Source: Chloroflexota bacterium
Lineage (GTDB): Bacteria; Chloroflexota; Anaerolineae; Promineifilales; Promineifilaceae
Direction: 5' to 3'
DNA: 12,268 nt
NCBI GenBank assembly: GCA_008501785.1
Contig: QQUD01000049.1
Span: 1-12,268 of the forward strand
Shown: positions 7,583-12,268 of the stretch, in pieces
How positions within the stretch are numbered: the first letter of the stretch is position 1
Layout of the letters: each line of letters starts with the position of its first letter
The notes under the pieces: generated by a model
Seen by the model: only the letters and a program-made list of their open reading frames with translations
Database searches by the model: none
What the model was told of the DNA's origin: nothing
Position numbers and translations under genes: made by a program

Positions 7583-8599
7583 TTATAGCGTGATTGATTG
7601 AAGATGCTGCCATGCGATTTCTTCTTGATGTGCCAGTTCGTTTAATGGTGCAGCGACTTCTCCTAAATGTTTTTCAGGATCGGCCGTTTCTGACAACTCT
7701 CGAAACCTTTCTGCAATCAGTTCCCAATCATCTCCAATTTGTTGAAATTCGTCGGCGCAATCGTTGAAGTTGGAGTTGCTGGTGAGAACGGCCGTTTCCC
7801 TCAAAAATCGGCTGTACATATATCGAAATGCACCGCCACCGCTGCCTCCAATCGCACTGATGAAAATGTGCCCATTGAACAGCGTCCATTTCAATTGTTC
7901 GGGCGTCAACAGCTCAGGCCATTTCAGCATCATCTTGGCCGCTTTGCGAATGCCCTTGACACCAAAGTTGCGGATGGGTGGGGTAAGCATCAAAACGGCC
8001 GTTTCGCATATTGCCATTTGGACTTCTTCCGGGGTTGGCTGGCGTTTTTCGGAAAAATCTAGCGTACACCACATGTTTTTGGGTGGGAACGGCTTAAACG
8101 TTGAGCCGCGAGCTTTCTCCAAATCTGTCATTGGTACAGGATACATGCCATCCCGGTCGGCAATTAACACGGTATCTGTTGCTGCGTCATAGCCACAGGC
8201 AACCACAGCATGACCACCAAAGTGGTACTCCTCCCCGCCAAAATCAAAATATGGCAAAAATCCCATATCGACTTGAAGCATCACTGGCTGCTGTTGTTCC
8301 AACATCTCCAGCAAGGTGCGTTTCGCCTTCTTGGTGCTGGTCGTTTTGTGCATTTGTAAGGTGACGCCGGTGCGCTGGGCGGCTAACTCTTCCATGCTCG
8401 GTTTGGGCATGCCACGTCCCCCTAAAAATGGGGATTCTCCTTTTTGATGCCAGTAGATAAAGCTGACACCTTGCCCCAGTCCCAATAACATCTCCTCACT
8501 GATGTCGTGGTTATTGAATAGATAAATTTGATGCATTGAACCCGTCACACAGTGGTGCGTATTCACTGAACGAAAATTTGGAATAGGTTGAATAGTCAT
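7583..8599 (-). CDS. BtrH-like protein (BtrH_N domain plus DUF4872-like C-terminal part)
   Basis: A 338-residue protein. The N-terminal half matches BtrH_N: THHCVTGSMHQI (14-25, Cys17), ISEEMLLGLGQGVSFIYW (33-50), then HFGGHAVVACGYD (126-138, His130) and VLIADRDG (144-151). This is the Cys/His/Asp layout of a papain-like (C39-related) fold. BtrH of butirosin synthesis is an acyltransferase that moves an acyl chain from a carrier protein to an aminoglycoside. The C-terminal part (about 170-338) is helical, with a glycine-rich IGGSGGGAFRYMY near 256-268, as in DUF4872. No carrier-protein or aminoglycoside genes are nearby, so the substrate is unknown. It follows the MerR-type gene at 67 bases on the same strand, and the two probably form one transcript. 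AAGGA lies seven bases before the ATG. Three copies of the palindrome family lie inside (two exact, one TCGGCCGT). Confidence 0.83.
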   Translation of the reverse strand: MTIQPIPNFRSVNTHHCVTGSMHQIYLFNNHDISEEMLLGLGQGVSFIYWHQKGESPFLGGRGMPKPSMEELAAQRTGVTLQMHKTTSTKKAKRTLLEMLEQQQPVMLQVDMGFLPYFDFGGEEYHFGGHAVVACGYDAATDTVLIADRDGMYPVPMTDLEKARGSTFKPFPPKNMWCTLDFSEKRQPTPEEVQMAICETAVLMLTPPIRNFGVKGIRKAAKMMLKWPELLTPEQLKWTLFNGHIFISAIGGSGGGAFRYMYSRFLRETAVLTSNSNFNDCADEFQQIGDDWELIAERFRELSETADPEKHLGEVAAPLNELAHQEEIAWQHLQSITL

Positions 8600-8617
8600 T
8601 TTTGTGTCCTTTTAGGT

Positions 8618-8673
8618 GGTCGGTAGTCGGTTTACTGCTTACCGCTTACCGCTTTCTGCTTGCTGCTCACCGC
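8618..8673. repeat. Eight in-register heptad repeats overlapping the 3' end of the MerR-type gene
   Basis: On the minus strand six heptads of the form GCGGTAA (GCGGTGA, GCAGCAA, GCAGAAA, GCGGTAA twice, GCAGTAA) run from 8673 to 8632. They are followed in the same register by ACCGACT and ACCGACC (8631-8618). The first heptad contains the TGA stop of the MerR-type gene, and the array ends just before the BtrH gene's Shine-Dalgarno. This resembles the short tandem heptamer (STRR) repeats of filamentous cyanobacteria. Confidence 0.75.
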
Positions 8674-9482
8674 TTCGCAACTGGAAACTGAATTTCTGTG
8701 ACATATTCTTCTGGTTTTACATTTAATCCAGGTGCCCGTAAGTAAATGTCGCGATTGGGGCCGATAATTTGATAGTTATTGTCGCTGATCCATTCCATGA
8801 TAGCCTGGTACGCAGGCGACATGTGGGTGTAGGGGCCTTGATACAGCACAGAGGCTACTTCGAATGCAGGTAAGTGATGTAGTTTTACACGGCCGTTTTC
8901 CTGCAACTGTGCATTTGCAACGGGAACGGCCGTTTCAATATCTACATTTACTTCCTGATACCCCTCATCAAAATAAATTGCCATTGGGGGACCCATGGGT
9001 CGTACACGATTTTGCGCCAACACGTCGAATAGTTCGCCTAACAACTGGCCCATTTGATCATATTTGCCAATCACATCGCGAATACTAGCAACATGAATTG
9101 GCTCTACGGTTTTGAGCACAACGTCATACGTCGGCATAGCTGCCTCCTGTGTAAACTGTTGTAATCGGGTTTGGATACGTGTGAGACGTGCCTGCTCGGC
9201 AGCAATCTCACGTTCAATTTCCGCTTCTCTAAGACGCAGCATCCCACGCACCTGTTCCGCAGAGAGATCATCATCCAAGACCTGGGCAATTTGTTCGAGC
9301 TTGAACCCGAGGTCTTTCAGGGCCAGGATACGGTTGAGACGGATGAGTTGAACGGCCGTATAAAACCGATACCCTGTAAAATCATCTATCTGCTCCGGTT
9401 CCAGCAATCCAATCTGATGGTAATATCGCAGCGTCTTAATCGGAATCCGACTTAATTTTGAAAATTCGCCAATCTTAAACAT
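8667..9482 (-). CDS. MerR-family transcriptional regulator with GyrI-like effector-binding domain
   Basis: A 271-residue regulator. The MerR winged helix (1-70) begins FKIGEFSKLSRIPIKTLRYYHQIGLL, continues with TGYRFYTAVQLIRLNRILALKDLGF, and is followed by a coiled coil (about 76-112). Residues 118-271 form an AraC_E_bind/GyrI-like small-molecule pocket, with DIETAVPV (181-188), HHLPAFEVASVLYQGPY (202-218) and the C-terminal EIQFPV. The layout is that of BmrR-type multidrug sensors, which twist a promoter with an over-long spacer when a hydrophobic ligand binds. It likely controls itself and the BtrH-like gene downstream. AAGG lies about six bases before the ATG, and a dyad in the leader (9511-9535) is a candidate operator. 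No metal-binding cysteines are present, so a metal sensor is unlikely. Three ACGGCCGT sites lie inside. Confidence 0.93.
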   Translation of the reverse strand: MFKIGEFSKLSRIPIKTLRYYHQIGLLEPEQIDDFTGYRFYTAVQLIRLNRILALKDLGFKLEQIAQVLDDDLSAEQVRGMLRLREAEIEREIAAEQARLTRIQTRLQQFTQEAAMPTYDVVLKTVEPIHVASIRDVIGKYDQMGQLLGELFDVLAQNRVRPMGPPMAIYFDEGYQEVNVDIETAVPVANAQLQENGRVKLHHLPAFEVASVLYQGPYTHMSPAYQAIMEWISDNNYQIIGPNRDIYLRAPGLNVKPEEYVTEIQFPVAKR

Positions 9483-9510
9483 ATTTTACCTTTCGCGCGT
9501 TTGGTGTTTT

Positions 9511-9535
9511 GTTTATTATGAATTGTATTGTAAAC
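9511..9535 (-). promoter_or_regulatory. Candidate MerR operator/promoter dyad
   Basis: A 25-base imperfect palindrome with GTTTA and TAAAC ends and an AATT-bearing core lies 29 bases upstream of the MerR-type start. A weak -35 (TGGACG) and an AT-rich -10 region overlap it on the minus strand. MerR regulators bind dyads in their own promoters, so this is the best candidate operator, but the symmetry is modest. Confidence 0.35.
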
Positions 9536-9561
9536 CGTCCAGCGAGTGGAGAGTCAAGACA

Positions 9562-9650
9562 TGAATCACGAATAGCACGAATTAACAAATGACACGAATA
9601 TTTTTCAAAAACATTCGTCTTATTCGTCCATTCGTGTCATACGTGATTCA
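9562..9650. repeat. Large imperfect inverted repeat built of CACGAAT words
   Basis: Two 38-base arms (9562-9599 and 9613-9650) are complementary at 30 of 38 positions around a 13-base loop. Both ends begin TGAATCACG when read inward. Each arm is itself a run of CACGAAT/GACGAAT units spaced 9-10 bases apart. It lies in the divergent spacer between the MerR-type gene and the PspC gene, upstream of the likely PspC promoter. Confidence 0.75.
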
Positions 9651-9732
9651 AAATGTGCAACAAAATCCCCCAATTCGCGTATTGGTTGATGTATAAAATG
9701 ATAATATTCGGGTAATTCCGATGGAGGTAATA

Positions 9733-9921
9733 ATGACTACAAAACGAAACAAACTACGGCGGCAAAACGGGATGCTGGCAGGTGTGTGCGGTGGACTCGC
9801 AGAATTTTATGGAATCAGCCCATTCTGGTTCCGCTTGTTATTCTTTATCCTGTTTTTACCGGGTGGCATACCTGGGATTTTGCCGTATTTGATTTTGTGG
9901 ATTGTGATTCCACGACGATAA
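9733..9921 (+). CDS. PspC-domain small membrane protein
   Basis: A 62-residue protein that is nearly all PspC domain: KLRRQNGMLAGVCGGLAEFYG (7-27) with the typical AGVCGGLAE, then a hydrophobic helix ending LFLPGG and a final LPYLILWIVIPRR. The family is named after the phage-shock protein C of enterobacteria. Stand-alone versions like this are small inner-membrane proteins thought to take part in envelope-stress responses. No pspA or pspF is present, so its role is open. An ATG at 9721 is in frame, but ATG 9733 is preferred because GGAGG lies five bases upstream of it. It is a single-gene unit closed by a strong terminator. Confidence 0.9.
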   Translation: MTTKRNKLRRQNGMLAGVCGGLAEFYGISPFWFRLLFFILFLPGGIPGILPYLILWIVIPRR

Positions 9922-9934
9922 AGATGTTTACTTT

Positions 9935-9968
9935 AAAACCGGATTTCTTCAAGAAATCCGGTTTTTTT
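9935..9968 (+). terminator. Rho-independent terminator of the PspC gene
   Basis: ACCGGATTTCT and AGAAATCCGGT form a perfect 11-bp stem with a three-base loop, flanked by AAA before and a run of seven T after. It starts 14 bases past the PspC stop codon. Confidence 0.92.
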
Positions 9969-9969
9969 G

Positions 9970-10098
9970 TAATGGTCAGAGGTTAGTAAAACAAATTATC
10001 TTTGATTGTCATACCTGCGAAGTCAGGTATCCATCTTTTTTGAGGAATAGATTCCCGCCTTCGCGGGAATGACAGTTTCAAGTAACTGCTGACCATTA
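9970..10098. mobile_element. Nested REP/MITE-like element of about 129 bp
   Basis: The outer ends are 18-base inverted repeats (9970-9987 and 10081-10098) beginning TAATGGTCAG, with 15 of 18 matching. Inside lie two 24-base arms in opposite orientation (about 10007-10030 and 10051-10074) that both read TGTCAT then CC then GCGAAG inward. Each arm folds into its own hairpin: TACCTG/CAGGTA on the left, and ATTCCCGC with GCGGGAAT around a four-base loop on the right. The right hairpin fits the pattern ATTCCC-N8-GGGAAT of the dRS3 repeats of Neisseria. No coding capacity and no clear target duplication are seen. Confidence 0.6.
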
Positions 10099-10117
10099 AA
10101 ATTATTTTAGATTTTTT

Positions 10118-10225
10118 ACTTAAATCTGTGTTATCTGCGTTTCATTCTTTTCGATTTTATCGCTTTTCCCCACCCCTTCTTTCGTCACTTTTTTGCGTCT
10201 ATCTAACAACATTTTTTTATCCCAA
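10118..10225. other. Non-coding spacer with ATCTGTGTTATCTGCG-type words
   Basis: Together with the element before it and the operator region after it, this fills the 480-base gap between the PspC and MocR genes. The bases near 10125-10142 contain ATCTGTG and ATCTGCG words resembling another common intergenic filler repeat. The rest is pyrimidine-rich, and I see no ORF, RNA or promoter in it. Confidence 0.45.
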
Positions 10226-10295
10226 GTAGGACAATCTTTGTATTGTCCTACCTAATTGGTGCAAATTGTCTCTTGATGATGGAGAATTGTCCTAC
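10226..10295 (+). promoter_or_regulatory. Operator array upstream of the MocR gene (GTAGGACAAT sites)
   Basis: GTAGGACAAT (10226-10235) and ATTGTCCTAC (10242-10251) form a perfect 10-bp inverted repeat with a six-base gap. ATTGTC recurs in a partial copy at 10265-10274, and the full ATTGTCCTAC recurs at 10286-10295, inside the promoter spacer. The three direct copies start 23 and 21 bases apart, about two helical turns each, which places them on one face of the DNA. MocR regulators such as PdxR and GabR are known to bind combined direct and inverted repeats near their own promoters. Confidence 0.65.
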
Positions 10296-10301
10296 TATTA
10301 T
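10273..10301 (+). promoter_or_regulatory. Promoter of the MocR-type gene
   Basis: TTGATG (10273-10278) is followed after 17 bases by TATTAT (10296-10301), matching four and five of six consensus bases. The last operator half-site fills most of the spacer, so a bound regulator would block the polymerase. The leader to ATG 10402 would be about 95 bases. Confidence 0.55.
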
Positions 10302-10322
10302 AAATGGTACATCATTCAGCGA

Positions 10323-10344
10323 ACTTTGAACTCACTTTGAACTC
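10323..10344 (+). repeat. Perfect 11-bp tandem duplication in the MocR leader
   Basis: ACTTTGAACTC occurs twice head to tail, one helical turn apart, in the presumed transcribed leader between the MocR promoter and its start codon. It could be a second regulator site or a simple duplication. Confidence 0.6.
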
Positions 10345-10401
10345 AATTGAAAAAGTGTAAGGACGTGAGGTTGGTTTGTCAATCATTCTCATGAAATAGC
10401 T

Positions 10402-11865
10402 ATGCTAAATTTAGAACTCATTCGAGGTGGCAAACAGCCGCTTTATCAGCAAATTGTGGAACACATTAAGACGCAGATTAGTAACGGCCGTTTACCCGCC
10501 AACACCCGTCTCCCTACCGTGCGCAAAATGGCATCATCGCTAGGGGTGACGCGCCTGACTGTGCAAAATGCATACGGCGAACTGCAAGCGGATGGTTGGG
10601 TGGAAGCGACAGTGGGACGGGGCACCTTTGTCAGTCCTGCCGTGCAGCGCATTACGATGCTGCCATCTATTGGCCAATACTTGACGCCTGATAACGCCAT
10701 TAACGACATGATCGAACTGGATCAGGTCATTGGGGTGCGCTCAATGGCACTCGCGATTCCTGACAGTTCGCTTTTTCCGACGGAATTGCTTTGGCAAGAG
10801 TTGAGCCATTTGCAACCACAAGCCAACGATTTGATGTGTTATGGTCCAATTTTGGGAGATGCGGCGCTGCGGGTGGAAGTGGTGCAGATGTTGGCGGCGG
10901 TGGCGATAACGGCCGTTCCCGAAGACCTCCTGATCACATCTGGGACACTGCAAGCCGTTTCGCTGGCAACCCAGGCGATCACCGAACCCGGTGATAACGT
11001 GTTGGTAGATGCTCCCACATTTTTAGGCATGCTCAATGTGTTGAAAGCACAACGACTCAATCCCATTCACATACCCTACGACGAAGATGGGCCAGATTTA
11101 GAGGCCTTTGAGGTGGCCCTACGCACCCAAAACCCGCGTTTTTATTACGCCATTCCCAATTTCCACAATCCAACTGGTTACTCAATGTCGGTTGAGCGGC
11201 GGCAGGCGGTGTTGCAGTTGACGCGCCAACACAACTGCATGATTCTGGAAGACGATATTTACGGTCAACTTGCCTACGATGGTACACCGCTGCCCACATT
11301 CAAATCACAGGATGCGTACAATCAAGTCATCTACGTCAGCGGGTTTTCTAAAGTGCTCATGCCGGGATTGCGCGTTGGGTATGTGGTGATGCCGCCGCGA
11401 CTACGCACCCGTTTGCAATCGTTAAAACGCGCTACAGATTTGTGCAGCCCGATTTTTATTCAGCGGGCGCTGGCTAACTTTTTACGCCGGGGTGGTCTCA
11501 AACAGCATCTGAAGCGGGTGCTGCCCATTTACCGGGATAGACGCAATACGCTCATGTCCGCACTGCGTGAAAACATGCCTTCCACCGTGACATGGAGCCA
11601 TCCGACAGGTGGTTATAGCAGTTGGGTGACGCTGCCGCGCTACTTTGCGACGGGCGAATTGTACCGGCAATCGTTGCAGCAAGGTTTTGCTTTTACCCCA
11701 GGCGAAGCGTACCAAATTAACGATGCTTCCCACGAATTTATGCGGCTTTGTTTTGCTAATCTAAGCTCGGCAGGCATTCGAGCGGGTGTGACAATGCTGG
11801 GCAATTTAATCAAACATCAAATCAACACGGGCGGACGATCTTCGGATTGGATGCCGGTTGTGTAG
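10402..11865 (+). CDS. MocR-family (GntR wHTH plus class I aminotransferase-like) transcriptional regulator
   Basis: A 487-residue protein of normal MocR length. The GntR winged helix (about 1-78) has PLYQQIVEHIKTQI, then LPTVRKMASSLGVTRLTVQNAY and GWVEATVGRGTFV. A linker joins it to a fold-type I aminotransferase domain (about 110-470). That domain keeps the PLP-site residues: NPTG at 256-259, ILEDDIYG at 281-288, GFSKVLMPGLRVGY at 314-327 with Lys317 as the expected PLP lysine, and MRLCFANL near the C-terminus. MocR proteins sense PLP or amino acids bound to it and control vitamin B6, GABA or amino-acid genes, usually including their own or an adjacent gene. The target here may be the dehydratase downstream. 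ATG 10402 fits the family N-terminus, but no good Shine-Dalgarno is visible, so translation may be weak. An actual aminotransferase role is less likely because of the DNA-binding domain. Confidence 0.93.
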   Translation: MLNLELIRGGKQPLYQQIVEHIKTQISNGRLPANTRLPTVRKMASSLGVTRLTVQNAYGELQADGWVEATVGRGTFVSPAVQRITMLPSIGQYLTPDNAINDMIELDQVIGVRSMALAIPDSSLFPTELLWQELSHLQPQANDLMCYGPILGDAALRVEVVQMLAAVAITAVPEDLLITSGTLQAVSLATQAITEPGDNVLVDAPTFLGMLNVLKAQRLNPIHIPYDEDGPDLEAFEVALRTQNPRFYYAIPNFHNPTGYSMSVERRQAVLQLTRQHNCMILEDDIYGQLAYDGTPLPTFKSQDAYNQVIYVSGFSKVLMPGLRVGYVVMPPRLRTRLQSLKRATDLCSPIFIQRALANFLRRGGLKQHLKRVLPIYRDRRNTLMSALRENMPSTVTWSHPTGGYSSWVTLPRYFATGELYRQSLQQGFAFTPGEAYQINDASHEFMRLCFANLSSAGIRAGVTMLGNLIKHQINTGGRSSDWMPVV

Positions 11866-11869
11866 AAGA

Positions 11870-11940
11870 AGCTAGAGCTAGAGTATAGAGCTAGAAAAGA
11901 ATGCTATCTCTTCCTCTAGCTCTAGCTCTATACTCTAGCT
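11870..11940 (+). repeat. CTAGAG-unit inverted repeat, 20-bp perfect stem, between MocR and dehydratase genes
   Basis: Bases 11876-11895 are perfectly complementary to 11921-11940 around a 25-base loop. The wider 26-base arms hold the same CTAGAG and TATAGAG units in a different order. A short TTTT follows the stem, and the dehydratase Shine-Dalgarno starts six bases later. The hairpin could end MocR transcription, attenuate the next gene, or simply be a repeat of the word type seen elsewhere in the window. Confidence 0.7.
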
Positions 11941-11958
11941 TTTCACAAGGAGTGAATT

Positions 11959-12268
11959 ATGAGTAATCAACCAATGCCTACTTTAAAAGATGTGTTGGCG
12001 GCGCGTCCGCATGTGTATCGCTATTTGCTGCCGACGCCGCTGCATCATTATGCAACGTTGAGCGAATTGGTCGGGGCGCAGGTGTGGGTTAAGCACGAGA
12101 ATCATCAGCCAGTGGGTGCATGTAAGGTGCGGGGTGGTTTGGCGATGGCGGCAAACCTTACCGAACAAGAGCGAAAGGCGGGCTTGTTTACGGCATCGAC
12201 TGGTAATCATGGGCAGAGCATTGCTTTTGCGGCGCAGGCGTTTGGCATACAGGCGACGATTGCGGTGC
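11959..12268 (+). CDS. Threonine/serine dehydratase-type PLP enzyme (5' part only)
   Basis: The first 103 residues of a fold-type II PLP enzyme are visible; the rest lies beyond the window. PTPLHHYATLSELVGAQVWVKHENHQPVGACKVRGG (25-60) places the PLP-binding lysine at 56, and STGNHGQSIAFAA (80-92) is the phosphate-cofactor loop region typical of threonine ammonia-lyases. The enzyme class deaminates threonine to 2-oxobutanoate or serine to pyruvate. The usual motif is G-S/A-F-K; here it is G-A-C-K, with Cys55 in the Phe position. AAGGAG lies six bases before the ATG. It is downstream of the MocR-type gene in the same direction, with a hairpin repeat between, and may be its regulatory target. 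Other fold-type II deaminases (for example EutB-like) cannot be excluded from this fragment. Confidence 0.88.
   Translation, partial: MSNQPMPTLKDVLAARPHVYRYLLPTPLHHYATLSELVGAQVWVKHENHQPVGACKVRGGLAMAANLTEQERKAGLFTASTGNHGQSIAFAAQAFGIQATIAV

Larger units (their letters stand above)
180..10917. repeat. Highly iterated palindrome ACGGCCGT (15 copies)
   Basis: Exact ACGGCCGT starts at 181, 1523, 2396, 4133, 4467, 5416, 5912, 6142, 7788, 7995, 8889, 8926, 9352, 10484 and 10909. A near copy TCGGCCGT lies at 7680. Ten of the 15 extend to the palindrome AACGGCCGTT. At equal base use one 8-mer is expected about 0.2 times in this length. Fourteen copies are inside genes on both strands and one is intergenic (6142). 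The core CGGCCG is the EagI recognition sequence. Confidence 0.95.

Noticed and set aside
8618..8673. Heptad repeats as a CRISPR array
   Set aside because: The units are contiguous, seven bases long and without spacers, and no cas gene is present.
9970..10098. A complete insertion sequence
   Set aside because: It is far too short to encode a transposase. At most it is a non-autonomous element or REP pair.
10365..10394. Short leader peptide (GTG start, nine codons) before the MocR gene
   Set aside because: There is no properly spaced Shine-Dalgarno and no run of regulatory codons; an open frame this short is expected by chance.

Overview
The window looks like an ordinary chromosomal stretch of a free-living bacterium with moderate GC. 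My best guess is a Chloroflexota (Anaerolineae-like) genome. The hints are Thr/Pro-rich lipoprotein linkers, spacers built from short word-like repeats, and a MocR regulator beside single-copy metabolic genes. This is inference from style; no taxonomic marker gene (rRNA, tRNA, ribosomal protein) is present. I see no prophage, CRISPR array, transposase or recognisable defence system.

Layout. 1-1812 (minus) is the first 604 codons of a large multispanning membrane protein, probably a GT-C glycosyltransferase, behind a near-perfect sigma70 promoter. 1895-3154 (minus) holds a DUF1295 membrane protein and a TfoX N-domain protein. 3304-5956 (minus) is a two-gene unit: a bifunctional glutamate formimidoyltransferase/cyclodeaminase (ftcD), then an M23 lipoprotein whose Shine-Dalgarno lies inside the end of ftcD. 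6225-7492 (plus) is a pair overlapping by ATGA: a membrane protein resembling only the front half of a CdsA-type cytidylyltransferase, and a complete PlsC-type acyltransferase. 7583-9482 (minus) is a MerR/GyrI-type regulator followed by a BtrH-like protein. 9733-9921 (plus) is a small PspC protein with a textbook terminator. 10402-12268 (plus) is a MocR regulator followed by the start of a PLP-dependent threonine/serine dehydratase.

How the genes may work together. The CdsA-like/PlsC pair points to phospholipid synthesis. The MerR-BtrH pair looks like a ligand-controlled acyltransferase. The MocR gene carries a candidate autoregulatory operator array and may control the adjacent dehydratase. 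ftcD channels formimino-glutamate carbon into folate.

The most unusual content is not a gene. The 8-mer palindrome ACGGCCGT occurs 15 times (10 within AACGGCCGTT), against about 0.2 expected by chance. It sits almost always inside genes and mostly in two reading frames, and behaves like the HIP1 palindrome of cyanobacteria. In addition, at least seven intergenic spots carry different short-unit repeats or inverted repeats, including in-register heptads and a nested REP/MITE-like element.
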